The notes: generated by a model from the sequence alone, not told the origin. Counted from the stretch's first letter, positions 7,838-19,231 are shown. The stretch is 64,000 nucleotides of DNA from Actinomyces dentalis DSM 19115 (GCF_000429225.1 NZ_AUBL01000001.1:1-64000); one strand, 5' to 3'. Numbers and translations: made by a program.

Positions 7838-9844
7838 TCACACGACGTACAGGGTGACCGTCGAGCCCCTGCGCACGCTGGTGCCCGCCGCCGGGTTGGT
7901 GGACAGCGACGAGATGAAGGGGATGCCGAAGACGCGCTCGATCTTGACCACCAGGCCCGCGGCCTTCAGCGCGGCGACGGCCTCGTCCTGCTTCATGGAG
8001 CTCACGTCCGGCACCGTGACCATCTCCGAGCCCTTGGAGACGACGATGCTGACGGAGTCGCCGTAGAAGTGCCCGGAGGCCCCGGCCGCCGGGTCGGAGG
8101 AGATGACCTTGCCGCTCTCGACGCTGTCGGAGTAGGCCTCCGTGGTGGTGCCCAGGACCAGGCCGGCCTTCTGCAGCGCGGTGGTCGCGTCCGCCACGGT
8201 CATGCCCTTGACGTCGGGCACCGTGGCGGGGCGGCGCCCCTTGGAGACGACCAGGGCGACGGCGGAGGAGTGGTTGACGCTCTTCCCGGCCGCCGGGTCG
8301 GAGGAGATGACCTTGCCGCTCTCGACGGTGGGGGAGTAGTCGTTCGTCACGGCCCCCACGGTCAGGCCGGCGCCGGTGATGGCGGTGCGCGCCTCCTGCT
8401 CGGTGCGGCCCACGACGTCGGGCACCGTCTTCTGCTCCACGCCCCGGGAGATGACGGCGGTGACGGCCTGCCCGACCGGTATGGCCGTGCCGGTCGGGGG
8501 CTTGCAGGAGATGACCGAGCCCGAGACCACGGTGTCGGAGTAGGCGCGGGTCGGCGTGCCCCACACCAGGCCCGCCTGCGTAATGGCGGACTGCGCCTCC
8601 TCCTGGGTCCGGCCGACGATCTCCGGCACCGCCACCCGGCGTCCGGGGCCGCCCGTGCGGTACCACACGCCGGCCGCGACCGCGCCCAGCGCCACGAGCA
8701 CCCCGGCGCCGATCAGGGTGCGCCTGCGGGCCAGAACGGTGCGGGCCGACTGGATGACCGTGGTCTTCTGGTCGTCGCCCGTGGCCTGACGATCCATCGC
8801 CCGCGTCCTGGTGTCCGGGCCGATCGAGCCGATGGGCAGGGAGACGGTGCGCACGCCCGGGCTGGCCTGGCCCTGGTTCGCCTCCTCGCCGTCCCCGGGG
8901 GCGTCGGAGCGCACCGCCTGGCGGGCGGCCTCCGCATTGGCGGCGAGCACCTCCAGGGTGCGCACGGACTCGGTGGCGCCGCCGCGCTTGGCGCTCAGCT
9001 CGGAGGGGGTGAGCTCGGCGACGACCTCCCGCAGGCGGGCGAGGGCCGCGTCGGCGTCCTCCAGGCGCTCGTCCGCCTCGCGCCGGGTCATCTCGGCCAC
9101 GAGCTCGTCGACCCTGGCGGGCAGGCTCGGGACGAGGGACGAGGGGGCGGGGACGTCCTCGTGGACGTTGCGGAAGGCGATCTGGACGGGGGAGTCGGCG
9201 CTGAAGGGCTGCTCCCCGGTGAGGAGCTCGTAGAGGATGACGCCCACGGAGAAGACGTCGGCCCGCGGCGCGGAGTCGCCCGAGGTGATGAGCTCGGGGG
9301 CGAGATAGGCGGCCGTGCCCATCACATTGCCCGTCGTCGTCTGGGCCACCTCCGTCACGGCCCGGGCGAGCCCGAAGTCGGCGACCTTGGCCACCGAGCC
9401 GTCGTCCGGGAGCAGCACGTTCTCGGGCTTGATGTCCCGGTGGACCAGGCCCGCCCGGTGCGCGGCCCCCAGGGGGCGCAGCACCTGCGCGGTCAGCCCC
9501 AGGGCCTCCTTGACGCTCAGCGGCCCCGCGGCGATGAGGTCGCGCAGGTTGGGGCCCTCGACGAGCTCCATGACGAGGTAGGCGACGCCGTCGATGCTGC
9601 CCTGGTCGTAGACGGCGACGACGCCGGGGTTGGACAGGCGCGCCGCGGCGCGGGCCTCGCGCCGGAAGCGGGCGACGAAGTCGGGGGAGTCCGCCAGGTG
9701 CGGGTGCATCACCTTCAGGGCCACGCGCCGGTCCAGGCGCCGGTCCTGGGCGACGTACACCGTGGCCATGCCGCCGCGAGCAACCCGGTCGACGATCTCG
9801 TAGCGAGAGTCGACCAGCCGACCGAGGAGGGGATCCGTGACCAC
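7838..9844 (-). CDS. PASTA-domain serine/threonine protein kinase
   Basis: Membrane receptor kinase of the PknB/PknL type, 668 residues. The kinase domain (about 15-275) shows the glycine loop ARGGMATVY, Lys44 (ALKVM), HRDIKPEN with catalytic Asp137, DFG at 156-158 and the APE-like LAPEL. A Gly/Ala-rich juxtamembrane part leads to one membrane helix at about 376-395. Four extracellular PASTA repeats follow (from about 403, each starting VPEIVG, VPDVVG, VPDVKG or VPDVSS), which bind peptidoglycan fragments or lipid II in known relatives. The GTG start is 6 bases after a TAGACT box (9851-9856), so the transcript is probably leaderless. Its place beside a polyprenyl synthase and near aroG matches the pknL neighbourhood of mycobacteria. 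Confidence 0.95.
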   Translation of the reverse strand: MVTDPLLGRLVDSRYEIVDRVARGGMATVYVAQDRRLDRRVALKVMHPHLADSPDFVARFRREARAAARLSNPGVVAVYDQGSIDGVAYLVMELVEGPNLRDLIAAGPLSVKEALGLTAQVLRPLGAAHRAGLVHRDIKPENVLLPDDGSVAKVADFGLARAVTEVAQTTTGNVMGTAAYLAPELITSGDSAPRADVFSVGVILYELLTGEQPFSADSPVQIAFRNVHEDVPAPSSLVPSLPARVDELVAEMTRREADERLEDADAALARLREVVAELTPSELSAKRGGATESVRTLEVLAANAEAARQAVRSDAPGDGEEANQGQASPGVRTVSLPIGSIGPDTRTRAMDRQATGDDQKTTVIQSARTVLARRRTLIGAGVLVALGAVAAGVWYRTGGPGRRVAVPEIVGRTQEEAQSAITQAGLVWGTPTRAYSDTVVSGSVISCKPPTGTAIPVGQAVTAVISRGVEQKTVPDVVGRTEQEARTAITGAGLTVGAVTNDYSPTVESGKVISSDPAAGKSVNHSSAVALVVSKGRRPATVPDVKGMTVADATTALQKAGLVLGTTTEAYSDSVESGKVISSDPAAGASGHFYGDSVSIVVSKGSEMVTVPDVSSMKQDEAVAALKAAGLVVKIERVFGIPFISSLSTNPAAGTSVRRGSTVTLYVV

Positions 9845-9850
9845 GGGGCG

Positions 9851-9856
9851 AGTCTA
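9851..9856 (-). promoter_or_regulatory. -10 box of the PASTA kinase gene
   Basis: Reads TAGACT on the minus strand, followed by 6 bases and the GTG start codon; a leaderless arrangement. Confidence 0.5.
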
Positions 9857-10057
9857 AGGGGTGCGGGGGCCCGCCGCGATCACCCGGGGACGGCTACCCG
9901 CCCGGGCGCGGCGCCCGCAGTCCGGCAGGCCGTCCCGGGCGGCCGCGGCCCGGACGGGCGGGTCGTGGCCGCAGCCCCTGGGCGGGCGGCCGCAGCCCGG
10001 GTGGCCGGCCGCAGCCTCCGGCCGGCTGCGACTCCGCCCGACCGGGTCGCGGCGCGC

Positions 10058-11230
10058 TCAGGCGCGGCGCTCGCACAGGAGCCGGGCGAGCTCGAGCAGG
10101 TCGGAGCGGGACTCGTCGGAGATCTCCGCCGGGCCGATGGGGTCGAGGGTGGCGACGGCGGCCCGCAGGTGCCCGGCGATCTGCTCCTCGTGCTCGGCGC
10201 GCGCCCCGCAGGCCTCGATGAGCCCGGCGGCCCGGGCGATGTCCGCCTCGGCCCGGGCGATGTCCGCCTCGCCGGCGCGCGGGCGGGCGAGCACGGAGCG
10301 CAGCAGGGCCCGGCCCTCCCCGTCAGCGCGCCGCCAGGCCAGGGCCACCAGGACGGTGCGCTTGCCCTCGCGCAGGTCGTCCCCGACGGGCTTGCCGGTC
10401 AGCGCCGGGTCGCCGAAGACGCCGAGCTCGTCGTCGCGCAGCTGGAAGGCGATGCCCAGCTCCTCCCCGAAGACGGACAGGCGCTCGTGGAGCGGGTCGC
10501 CGGGGGCCGCCCCGGCCTGCAGGGCCCCGATGAGCAGGGGGTGCATGACGGAGTAGCGGGCGGACTTGCGGCGCACGACCTCCAGGGCGGTCCGGTGCAT
10601 GCGGCGGCCGGCCTCGCGGGGGTCCTCATCGGGGGAGGGCGGGGGCAGCTGCTGGCAGCGCACATCGAGGTACTGGCCGACGGCGACCTCCGCGGTCATG
10701 GCGTCGAAGGCCGCCCGCCCGGCGGCCGCGCGATCGGGGCTCAGGGCGGCCCGCGCCTGGGCCGCGGCCAGCTCCTCCCCGGCCGTGGACAGCAGGAGGT
10801 CCCCCAGCAGGATGGCCGCCGACGCGCCGAAGGCGCGGGCGTCGCCCAGCCAGGCGCGGTCGCGGTGGAGGGCCTGGAGGCGGCGGTGCGCGGCCGGCTG
10901 CCCGCGCCGCAGCGAGGCGTCGTCGATGATGTCGTCGTGCATGAGGGCGCTGGCCTGGTAGAGCTCCAGGGCGGCGCCGGTGCCCGCGACCAGCGCGGAG
11001 TCCAGCATCGCGTCGCGCTCGGGGCCCTCCAGGGCGAGGGCGGCGCCCAGGCCCGCCAGGAGCGCCCGCGTGCGCTTGCCCCCGGCCAGGAGGGCGGCGG
11101 CCGCGTCGAAGAGCTCGTCCCCGGCGTCGCCCAGGTCGGCGGCGCGCTCGCGCCCGGTCGTGAGGATGCGGCTCAGGCGGGCGTTGACGCCCGCCTTGAC
11201 CAGTGCGGAGGCGGCGCTGAGCGAGGACAT
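10058..11230 (-). CDS. Polyprenyl (geranylgeranyl-type) diphosphate synthase
   Basis: Trans-isoprenyl diphosphate synthase of 390 residues that would condense isopentenyl diphosphate into C15-C20 or longer chains for quinones, carotenoids or cell-wall lipid carriers. Both aspartate-rich motifs are visible: [14 protein letters not shown] (first) and [10 protein letters not shown] (second), with GGKRTRALL upstream. Product length cannot be read from the sequence with certainty. Near the C-terminus a short tandem duplication, [14 protein letters not shown], comes from a repeated 21-base stretch around 10233-10275. The ATG is 6 bases after TACCCT (11237-11242), again suggesting a leaderless mRNA. 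It is divergent from sigA. Confidence 0.92.
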   Translation of the reverse strand: MSSLSAASALVKAGVNARLSRILTTGRERAADLGDAGDELFDAAAALLAGGKRTRALLAGLGAALALEGPERDAMLDSALVAGTGAALELYQASALMHDDIIDDASLRRGQPAAHRRLQALHRDRAWLGDARAFGASAAILLGDLLLSTAGEELAAAQARAALSPDRAAAGRAAFDAMTAEVAVGQYLDVRCQQLPPPSPDEDPREAGRRMHRTALEVVRRKSARYSVMHPLLIGALQAGAAPGDPLHERLSVFGEELGIAFQLRDDELGVFGDPALTGKPVGDDLREGKRTVLVALAWRRADGEGRALLRSVLARPRAGEADIARAEADIARAAGLIEACGARAEHEEQIAGHLRAAVATLDPIGPAEISDESRSDLLELARLLCERRA

Positions 11231-11236
11231 GGGGGC

Positions 11237-11242
11237 AGGGTA
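11237..11242 (-). promoter_or_regulatory. -10 box of the polyprenyl synthase gene
   Basis: TACCCT on the minus strand, then 6 bases, then ATG. Confidence 0.45.
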
Positions 11243-11298
11243 CCGGCGCCCCGACCCCCGCGGTGCGGCCCGTGGGACGGCGGGACGGGAATAAGGGC

Positions 11299-11304
11299 TA
11301 TAAT
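11299..11304 (+). promoter_or_regulatory. Consensus -10 box of sigA
   Basis: A perfect TATAAT, rare in this GC-rich window. A start near 11311 would leave a leader of about 76 bases before the GTG at 11387, which has AAAGGA 6 bases upstream. No good -35 box is found at 17 bases. Confidence 0.6.
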
Positions 11305-11386
11305 CCCACGGTTGTCCGCTGCGTCGGTGGTGATGCGCTCCCCGCGCGCGCCCCACCCGATACGCCCGCCCCGTGAAAGGAAATCC

Positions 11387-13084
<1,698 letters not shown>

Positions 13085-13153
13085 CCGACCGGACTCGCCG
13101 GACTGACCGGACTCGCCGGGCGGGCGGGGGGCCGCCGCCGGCCCGCGCGCCTC

Positions 13154-13200
13154 GACGGCGTTGGCCCCGCAACCGGAGGGGTTGCGGGGCCGACGCCGTC
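13154..13200 (+). terminator. Terminator of sigA
   Basis: A 21-bp stem (13154-13174 with 13180-13200, one G-T pair) and a 5-base loop. There is no U tract, as is common in GC-rich actinobacteria. The right arm also holds the likely -35 box of the thi operon. Confidence 0.75.
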
Positions 13201-13211
13201 GCTGCTACCGT
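13182..13211 (+). promoter_or_regulatory. Putative promoter of the thi operon
   Basis: TTGCGG (13182-13187), an 18-base spacer and TACCGT (13206-13211). The predicted start, about 13219, coincides with the first base of the riboswitch P1 stem. Confidence 0.45.
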
Positions 13212-13218
13212 CGCGATT

Positions 13219-13292
13219 GTGACACGGGGTGCCGCATGGCTGAGAACACACCCGTCGAACCTGTCCAGCTAGTACTGACGAAGGGATGTCAC
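13219..13292 (+). ncRNA. TPP riboswitch (thi box)
   Basis: The conserved thi-box parts are all present: GGGGTGCC, GGCTGAGA, ACCCGTCGAACCTG and the CTAGTACTGACGAAGGGA end. P1 forms between GTGACA (13219-13224) and TGTCAC (13287-13292), which directly touches the ATG of thiM at 13293. The ribosome binding site AAGGGA (13281-13286) lies inside the conserved 3' element. Thiamine pyrophosphate binding would therefore hide the start region and block translation; a transcription terminator is not seen. Confidence 0.93.
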
Positions 13293-14153
13293 ATGCACTG
13301 GGAGGCGTCTATCCCGGCGGCGCTCGAGGCGGTGCGGCGCCGCGCCCTGCTGGTGTCCTGCATCACCAACTCGGTGGCCGCCAATGTCACCGCCAACGTC
13401 CTCCTGGCCCTGGGCGCGGCGCCCGCCATGGTGGACATCACGGGGGAGGCGGGCCCCTTCGCCCGGGTCGCCTCCGCGCTGCTCATCAACCTCGGCACGC
13501 CCCAGTCCGAGCAGCGGGCCGCCGCCCGCGAGGCCGCTGCCGCGGCGCACGACGCGGGCACGCCGTGGGTCCTGGACCCGGTGGCCATCGGCGTGCTGGC
13601 GCACCGCACCGCCCTGGCCCACGAGCTCCTCGGCCGGGGGCCCGGCGCCGTGCGGGGCAACGCCTCGGAGATCCTGGCCCTGGCCGGGGTCAGCAGCGGC
13701 GGGCGGGGCGTGGAGACCGCCGACGACGTCGCCGCGGCGTTCGCCCCGGCCCGCGACCTGGCCCGCCGCCACGGCTGCGTCGTCGCCGTCTCCGGCCCCG
13801 TCGACCTGGTCACCGACGGCGAGAGCGTCGTCCGAGTGCGGGGCGGCTCCGCGCTGCTGACCCGGGTGACCGGCGGGGGCTGCGCCCTGGGCGCGGTGGT
13901 GGCGGCCTTCCTCGGGGCGGGCCGGGAGGAGGGGCTGGACGACCTGACCGCCGTCGTGGCCGCGCACGCCGTCTACAGCGCCGCCGCGAAGCGCGCACAG
14001 GCCCGGTCGGCCGGTCCCGGCTCCTTCCAGCCCGCCTTCCTCGACGCCCTGTACGCCCTGGAGGCGGGCGACCTGCGGGCCGTCACCGTCACTGTCAGCG
14101 CCGCTGGCGGCGCCGCGGAGGCCGCCCGCACCGCGGAGGGGGAACCGGCATGA
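13293..14153 (+). CDS. thiM: Hydroxyethylthiazole kinase
   Basis: Salvage enzyme that phosphorylates the thiazole precursor hydroxyethylthiazole using ATP, 286 residues. Family features are [19 protein letters not shown] near the N-terminus, the segment [10 protein letters not shown] near residue 90, [12 protein letters not shown], and the glycine-rich anion-binding loop [10 protein letters not shown] around residue 195. It is the first gene of a tightly packed operon; its stop overlaps the start of thiE by 4 bases. Translation should be controlled by the preceding TPP riboswitch. Confidence 0.93.
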   Translation: MHWEASIPAALEAVRRRALLVSCITNSVAANVTANVLLALGAAPAMVDITGEAGPFARVASALLINLGTPQSEQRAAAREAAAAAHDAGTPWVLDPVAIGVLAHRTALAHELLGRGPGAVRGNASEILALAGVSSGGRGVETADDVAAAFAPARDLARRHGCVVAVSGPVDLVTDGESVVRVRGGSALLTRVTGGGCALGAVVAAFLGAGREEGLDDLTAVVAAHAVYSAAAKRAQARSAGPGSFQPAFLDALYALEAGDLRAVTVTVSAAGGAAEAARTAEGEPA

Positions 14154-14812
14154 GGGCCGCGCCGGACCTGTCGGTCTACCTCGTCACCGACGAGGACCAG
14201 TGCCGCTCGCGCGGACGCGACGTCCTGGCCACCGTTGCGGCCGCCGTCGACGGCGGGGTCACCTGCGTCCAGCTGCGCGCCAAGGACGCCGACGGCGGCC
14301 CCTTCCTGACCCGGGTGCTGGACGTGGCCGAGGCGGTGGGCGACCGGGTCCCCGTCATCGTCAACGACCGCGTCGACGTCTTCCTGGCGGCGCGCGACCT
14401 GGGCGCGCCGGTGGCGGGGGTCCACCTGGGCCAGTCCGACCTGCCCGCCGACGTCGCCCGCCGCCTCATCGGCGACGACGCCTACCTCGGGCTGTCGGCC
14501 GCGACCCCCGACGAGCTGCGCGCCGCCCGGGAGCAGGGCGCCTGCGACCACGTCGGCATCGGCGTCGTGCGCGCCACCGCCACCAAGACCGACGCCCCGC
14601 AGAGCCTGGGCGTGGACGGCGTGGCGCGCATGGCCGCCCTGACCGATCTGCCGGCGGTGGCCATCGGCGGCGTCACGGCCGGCGACCTGCCGGCCCTGCG
14701 GGCGGGCGGCCTGGCCGGCGCCGCCGTCGTCTCGGCCATCTGCCTGGCCGAGGATCCCGGGCGCGCCGCCGCCGCCCTGCGCCGCGCCTGGGACGAGGGG
14801 GGCCGGCGATGA
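14150..14812 (+). CDS. thiE: Thiamine phosphate synthase
   Basis: Joins the pyrimidine (HMP-PP) and thiazole phosphate halves into thiamine monophosphate, 220 residues, TIM-barrel fold. Motifs seen are [12 protein letters not shown] near residue 41, [13 protein letters not shown] near residue 69, [10 protein letters not shown] near residue 90, [14 protein letters not shown] near residue 140 and [10 protein letters not shown] near residue 168. The third reads [10 protein letters not shown] where the usual text is GPVFPTxTK. It overlaps thiM and thiD by 4 bases at both ends (ATGA), so the three are translationally coupled. Confidence 0.94.
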   Translation: MRAAPDLSVYLVTDEDQCRSRGRDVLATVAAAVDGGVTCVQLRAKDADGGPFLTRVLDVAEAVGDRVPVIVNDRVDVFLAARDLGAPVAGVHLGQSDLPADVARRLIGDDAYLGLSAATPDELRAAREQGACDHVGIGVVRATATKTDAPQSLGVDGVARMAALTDLPAVAIGGVTAGDLPALRAGGLAGAAVVSAICLAEDPGRAAAALRRAWDEGGRR

Positions 14813-15642
14813 GCCCCTCACCGGACCATTCGGCGACCGTGACCGCCCTGACCATCGCCGGCTCCGACCCCAGCGGGGGCGCCGGCATCCAGGCCGACAT
14901 GAAGGCCATGAGCGCGCTCGGCGCGTACGCCATGAGCGTCATCACGGCCCTGACCGCGCAGTCGACGCGCGGCGTGACGGGCGTGCACGCCGTGCCCGTC
15001 GACTTCGTGCGCCTCCAGCTGGACACGCTGCTGGAGGACATCGTCCCTGATGCCACCAAGATCGGCATGCTCGCCACCGCCGAGCTGGCCGACGCCGTGG
15101 GGGAGTACCTGCCCGGGCTCGCCCGCACGGTGCTCGACCCGGTCATGGTGGCCACCTCCGGGGACCGCCTCCTGGACGAGGAGGCGGTCGGCGCCGTGCG
15201 CCGCCTGTGCACCGGGGCCGACCTCATCACCCCCAACCTCCACGAGGCGGCCGTCCTGCTGGACGAGCAGCCCGCGGCGAGCCTCGACGGGCTGCGCACC
15301 CAGGCGCAGCGCCTGAGGGATCTGGGCGCGCGCAGGGTGCTGGTCAAGGGCGGGCACCTGATCGGCGACGCGGGCGACGCCGTCGACGTCTACGCCGATG
15401 CCGACGGCGTCGAGATCCTGCGCGCCCGCAGGGTCGCCACGGGCAACACCCACGGCACGGGCTGCACGCTGTCCTCGGCGATCGCCTCGCTGCGCCCGCG
15501 CCGGGCGACCTGGCTGGAGGCGGTGCGCGACGCCAAGGACTACCTCACCGGCGCCATCGGGCACGCCGACGCCCTGGGCGTCGGGCACGGGCACGGGCCC
15601 GTCCACCACTTCTACCGAATCTGGACCTCCGAAGGGGAATGA
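14809..15642 (+). CDS. thiD: Hydroxymethylpyrimidine/phosphomethylpyrimidine kinase
   Basis: Phosphorylates HMP and HMP phosphate to give the pyrimidine partner for ThiE, 277 residues, ribokinase-like fold. Family motifs: IAGSDPSGGAGIQADMKAM near residue 15, MLATAELADAV, DPVMVATSGDRLL near residue 118, LITPNLHEAAVLL near residue 138, LVKGGH near residue 180, and TGNTHGTGCTLSSAIAS near residue 213 with the catalytic Asp position replaced by Gly-Cys context typical of ThiD. It follows thiE with a 4-base overlap. Confidence 0.94.
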   Translation: MSPSPDHSATVTALTIAGSDPSGGAGIQADMKAMSALGAYAMSVITALTAQSTRGVTGVHAVPVDFVRLQLDTLLEDIVPDATKIGMLATAELADAVGEYLPGLARTVLDPVMVATSGDRLLDEEAVGAVRRLCTGADLITPNLHEAAVLLDEQPAASLDGLRTQAQRLRDLGARRVLVKGGHLIGDAGDAVDVYADADGVEILRARRVATGNTHGTGCTLSSAIASLRPRRATWLEAVRDAKDYLTGAIGHADALGVGHGHGPVHHFYRIWTSEGE

Positions 15643-15644
15643 TC

Positions 15645-16358
15645 ATGACTGACAGCCGGGCGGCGGGCGCCGCCGCGGGGGACGACGGGGCCGGCGCCGC
15701 CGGCGCGGCGGGCGCGTTCACGACTCGGGCGTGGAGGCGCGCCGCCCCGATCCGCGCCGCGATCGACGAGCAGCCGCTGGTCCGGGGCCTGGGGGACGGA
15801 ACCCTGAGCGAGGACCGCTTCAACTACTACATGACCCAGGACGCGCTGTACCTCGTCGAGTACGGCCGGGTGCTGGCCGGTGTCGCGTCGCTGAGCGGGG
15901 AGCCGGACGAGTTCGCGTTCTGGTGCGACTGCGCCAAGCAGGCCCTGGTGGCCGAGCGCGAACTGCACGCCGCGCACGTGGACCTCATGAGCGGGGCGAC
16001 GGCGTCGCCGACGTGCCGCGCCTACACCGACTTCCTGCACACCGGCGTCGCCCTGGGCTCTTACGGCGTGGCGGTCGCCGCCGTGCTCCCCTGCTTCTGG
16101 ATCTACCAGGACGTCGGCGCCGGACTGCTCGCCCGGGCGGGCGATCTGAGCGGGCACCCCTACGGCGACTGGATCTCCACCTACGCGGACCCCGCCTTCG
16201 AGCAGTCGACGGCGCGGGCCAGGGGCGTCGCCGACCGGCTGGCGGCGGCCGCCGGCGATGACGAGCGCGGGCGCATGCACGAGGCCTTCGCCACGGCCTG
16301 CAGGTACGAGTGGATGTTCTGGGACGCCGCCTGGCGCATGGAGGACTGGCCCGTTTAG
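15645..16358 (+). CDS. tenA: TenA/Thi-4 family aminopyrimidine salvage hydrolase
   Basis: TenA-type thiaminase II domain, 237 residues, which in relatives salvages pyrimidine from degraded thiamine. Typical features are the helix FNYYMTQDALYLVEYGRVLA, the segment VLPCFWIYQDVG with the catalytic Cys, and the C-terminal YEWMFWDAAW holding the catalytic Glu. Two starts are possible: ATG 15639 overlapping the thiD stop, or ATG 15645 with AAGGGG 7 bases upstream; the second fits the ribosome binding site better. The operon has thiM, thiE, thiD and tenA but no thiC or thiG, so this locus serves salvage rather than synthesis of the two halves. Confidence 0.92.
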   Translation: MTDSRAAGAAAGDDGAGAAGAAGAFTTRAWRRAAPIRAAIDEQPLVRGLGDGTLSEDRFNYYMTQDALYLVEYGRVLAGVASLSGEPDEFAFWCDCAKQALVAERELHAAHVDLMSGATASPTCRAYTDFLHTGVALGSYGVAVAAVLPCFWIYQDVGAGLLARAGDLSGHPYGDWISTYADPAFEQSTARARGVADRLAAAAGDDERGRMHEAFATACRYEWMFWDAAWRMEDWPV

Positions 16359-16377
16359 GAACCGCGCCCGCACGCCA

Positions 16378-16412
16378 CCGGGCCCCGCGGCCCTGACGGT
16401 CGCGGGGCCCGG
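16378..16412 (+). terminator. Terminator of the thi operon
   Basis: Arms 16378-16389 and 16401-16412 are perfect 12-bp complements with an 11-base loop, between tenA and the convergent DUF7455 gene. Confidence 0.7.
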
Positions 16413-16513
16413 CGGCGCGGCATCATGCGGGAATCGGGACGGATCGGGCGGGATGGTCGGCTCGCGGGGCGAGGCCCGGGGAGCGGACGGGCGGGGACTG
16501 CGGGGCCGGCGGA

Positions 16514-16780
16514 TCAGGCCCCGGGGGCCAGGCGGTCGGTCTCGTCCTGGACGAACAGCGCCTGCCTGTCCAGGGCGGCCCGGTGGGCGCGCCCGTGGTG
16601 AGCGCAGAAGAGCAGCTCGCCCGCGGACAGGACGACGCGGATGAAGGCCTGCGCGCCGCAGACGTCGCAGCGGTCCGCCGTGGTGAGCGGGCGTTGCGCG
16701 CTCGGGCGCGACTGGGCGGCGGCCTGCTCGGCCGCGTCGGCGATCGGCTCGGCGACAGCGGGGGTGGACGTGTAACTCAT
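16514..16780 (-). CDS. DUF7455-type small zinc-binding protein
   Basis: An 88-residue protein with a low-complexity N-terminus and a compact C-terminal domain reading CDVCGAQAFIRVV and LLFCAHHGRAH. The CxxC pair and the CxHH group look like a zinc ribbon. This small family is widespread in actinobacteria and often lies beside topoisomerase genes, as here (divergent from parE). Function is unknown; no DNA-binding evidence is visible beyond the likely zinc site. Confidence 0.85.
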   Translation of the reverse strand: MSYTSTPAVAEPIADAAEQAAAQSRPSAQRPLTTADRCDVCGAQAFIRVVLSAGELLFCAHHGRAHRAALDRQALFVQDETDRLAPGA

Positions 16781-16962
16781 GGCTGTACTTCATCACGCCC
16801 CGATGACGCCCGCGTGCCGCGGGGGCCCGTTTCCGCCCCCGGCGCAGCCACTGAGCCGACGGCGAACGCCGGGGATGCGCTCGCGGCGCCCCCGGCGCGC
16901 CGTCGGGCCAAGGCCACATCCCGGCGGCGGCGCGAAAGGCGGCCGCGGCCCGCCGGATCGGC

Positions 16963-16968
16963 TAGATT
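16963..16968 (+). promoter_or_regulatory. -10 box of parE
   Basis: TAGATT, then 6 bases, then the GTG start of parE at 16975. Leaderless arrangement. Confidence 0.55.
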
Positions 16969-16974
16969 TTCGGC

Positions 16975-19119
16975 GTGCCCGACAGCTCCACCTCCTACTC
17001 CGCCCGACACCTCTCCGTCCTGGAGGGGCTCGAGGCCGTGCGCAAACGGCCCGGCATGTACATCGGCTCCACCGACCAGCGGGGCCTCATGCACTGCGTG
17101 TGGGAGATCATCGACAACGGCGTCGACGAGGCCCTGGAGGGCTACGGGGACCGCATCAACGTCGTCGTCCACGACGACGGCTCCATCGAGGTGCGCGACA
17201 CCGGCCGCGGGGTGCCCGTCGACGTCGAGCCCGCCTCGGGCCTGACCGGCGTCGAGCTGGTCTACACCAAGCTCCACGCCGGGGGCAAGTTCGGGGGCGG
17301 CTCCTACGGGGCCGCCGGGGGCCTGCACGGCGTGGGCGCGAGCGTGGTCAATGCGCTCAGCGCCCGCATGGACGTCGAGGTCGACCGGGGCGGGCGGACC
17401 CACGCCATGAGCTTCAGGCGGGGGGTGCCCGGGGTCTTCGCCGACCCGCCCGGCGGCCCGAGCCCGGGATCGCCCTTCACCGAGTACACCGAGGCCTCCG
17501 AGCTGCGCGTCATCGGCAGGGTGCGCCGCGGCGTGACCGGCACCCGGGTGCGCTACTGGGCCGACCCGCAGATCTTCCCGCGCCCCGACGAGTACGACGC
17601 CGCCGCCCTGCGGTCCCGCCTGCGCCAGACCAGCTTCCTCGTGCCGGGCCTGACCCTGACCCTGGCGGACGAGCGGGCGGCGGAGCCGGGGGCCGGCGCC
17701 GGGGGGGCCTCTGGTGACGCGGCCGGCGGCGCCGAGACCTTCCTGGCCAAGGGCGGCACCCGCGACTTCGTCGACTTCCTGGCCTCCGACGGCTCGGTGA
17801 CCGACACCTTCCGCCTGACCGGCCGGGGCGCCTACACCGAGACCGTCCAGCAGTTCGACCGGGCCAGCGGGCACCTGCGCCCCGTGGAGGTGGAGCGCAC
17901 CTGCGCCGTCGACGTGGCCCTGCGCTGGGGCATCGGCTACGACACCACCGAGCGGTCCTTCGTCAACATCATCGCCACCCCCATGGGCGGCACGCACCTG
18001 ACCGGCTTCGAGCAGGCCGTCACCAGGGTGCTGCGCAGGCAGATCGAGTCCAACGCCCGCGCCCTGAAGGTCACCAGCCGCGACGGGCGCATCGAGAAGG
18101 ACGACATCCTGGCGGGGATGACCGCGGTGGTGGCCGTGCGGGTGCCCGAGCCCCAGTTCGAGGGGCAGACCAAGGAGGTGCTGGGCACCGCCCCGGTGCG
18201 CCAGATCGTCGCGAAGGTCGTCGAGACCGAGCTCACGGCGCTGCTGACCTCGACCAAGCGCGACCTCAAGGCCCAGTCCCGGGCCCTGCAGGAGAAGATC
18301 GTGGGGGAGATGCGCGCGCGGGTGAGCGCCCGCGTGCACAAGGAGATCACGCGGCGCAAGACGGCCCTGGAGACCTCCACCCTGCCCGCCAAGCTCGCCG
18401 ACTGCCGCTCCGACGACGTGGCCGCCTCCGAGCTGTTCATCGTCGAGGGCGACTCGGCGCTGGGCACCGCCAAGAACGCCCGCAACTCCGAGTTCCAGGC
18501 GCTGCTGCCCATCCGCGGCAAGATCCTCAACGTCCAGAAGGCCTCCCAGGCGGACATGCTGCGCAACGCCGAGTGCTCGGCCATCATCCAGGTGGTCGGG
18601 GCCGGGTCCGGGCGCACCTTCGACATAGAGTCGGCCCGCTACGGCAAGGTCATCCTCATGACCGACGCCGACGTCGACGGCGCCCACATCCGCACCCTCC
18701 TGCTGACCCTCTTCTTCCGCTACATGCGGCCCATGATCGAGGCCGGGCGCGTCTTCGCCGCCGTCCCCCCGCTGCACCGCATCGAGGTGTCCGGCTCGGG
18801 CCGGCGCAAGAAGGAGGTCATCTACACCTACTCCGACGACGAGCTGGTGCGCACCCTGCGCCGCCTGGAGAAGCAGGGGCGCGGCTTCAAGGAGCCCCAG
18901 CGCTACAAGGGCCTGGGGGAGATGGACGCCCATCAGCTGGCCGAGACCACCATGGAGCCCGAGCACCGCACCCTGCGGCGCATCACCCTGGGCGACGAGG
19001 CCGAGTTGACGGAGGCCGAGAACGTCTTCGAGCTGCTCATGGGCTCGGCCGTCGAGCCGCGCCGCGACTTCATCATCGCCGGCGCCGCCGACGTGGACCG
19101 CGAGCGCATCGACGCCTGA
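16975..19119 (+). CDS. parE: DNA topoisomerase IV subunit B
   Basis: ATPase subunit of type IIA topoisomerase, 714 residues. The GHKL ATPase motifs are clear: VRKRPGMYIGST (about 22), EIIDNGVDEAL (about 44), DTGRGVPVD (about 77) and the GAAGGLHGVGASVVNA loop. The TOPRIM part has EGDSALGTAKNARN and the metal-binding TDADVDGAHIRTLLL; the C-terminus has QRYKGLGEMD. A Gly/Ala-rich insertion near residue 240 is the only irregular part. ParE rather than GyrB is preferred because parC lies nearby on the other strand, but this split is not certain from sequence alone. The GTG start has no ribosome binding site and follows a -10 box by 6 bases. Confidence 0.93.
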   Translation: MPDSSTSYSARHLSVLEGLEAVRKRPGMYIGSTDQRGLMHCVWEIIDNGVDEALEGYGDRINVVVHDDGSIEVRDTGRGVPVDVEPASGLTGVELVYTKLHAGGKFGGGSYGAAGGLHGVGASVVNALSARMDVEVDRGGRTHAMSFRRGVPGVFADPPGGPSPGSPFTEYTEASELRVIGRVRRGVTGTRVRYWADPQIFPRPDEYDAAALRSRLRQTSFLVPGLTLTLADERAAEPGAGAGGASGDAAGGAETFLAKGGTRDFVDFLASDGSVTDTFRLTGRGAYTETVQQFDRASGHLRPVEVERTCAVDVALRWGIGYDTTERSFVNIIATPMGGTHLTGFEQAVTRVLRRQIESNARALKVTSRDGRIEKDDILAGMTAVVAVRVPEPQFEGQTKEVLGTAPVRQIVAKVVETELTALLTSTKRDLKAQSRALQEKIVGEMRARVSARVHKEITRRKTALETSTLPAKLADCRSDDVAASELFIVEGDSALGTAKNARNSEFQALLPIRGKILNVQKASQADMLRNAECSAIIQVVGAGSGRTFDIESARYGKVILMTDADVDGAHIRTLLLTLFFRYMRPMIEAGRVFAAVPPLHRIEVSGSGRRKKEVIYTYSDDELVRTLRRLEKQGRGFKEPQRYKGLGEMDAHQLAETTMEPEHRTLRRITLGDEAELTEAENVFELLMGSAVEPRRDFIIAGAADVDRERIDA

Positions 19120-19157
19120 GGGCGCGGGGCCCGGGCGCGGGCGCGACCCGCATCGGG

Positions 19158-19163
19158 TAAGGT
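19158..19163 (+). promoter_or_regulatory. -10 box upstream of the GNAT gene
   Basis: TAAGGT gives a start near 19169. This leaves a leader of about 60 bases to the ATG at 19232, which has a perfect AAGGAGG (19219-19225). Confidence 0.45.
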
Positions 19164-19231
19164 GCCCAGTGCTCGATCGTCATCACCCGTCCTCACCGGG
19201 CCAGTCCTGGTCCCCGCGCAAGGAGGCGCCC

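Noticed and set aside
7356-8066. Plus-strand frame of 236 codons through the repeat-rich gap
   Set aside because: It crosses several inverted repeats and then runs antisense into the kinase; its similarity to a frame near 48800 is explained by the duplicated DNA element.
10233-10275. Short direct repeats in the polyprenyl synthase gene, first taken for a repeat array
   Set aside because: Only two copies of 21 bases, in frame and inside the coding region; this is a small internal duplication.
8069-11386. Plus-strand frame continuous with sigA
   Set aside because: It runs antisense through the kinase and polyprenyl synthase genes; the SigA start at 11387 has its own ribosome binding site and promoter.
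19169-19231. GTG 19169 as start of the acetyltransferase
   Set aside because: It would give a leaderless message, but the perfect AAGGAGG 6 bases before ATG 19232 is a better start and the extra 21 residues look unstructured.
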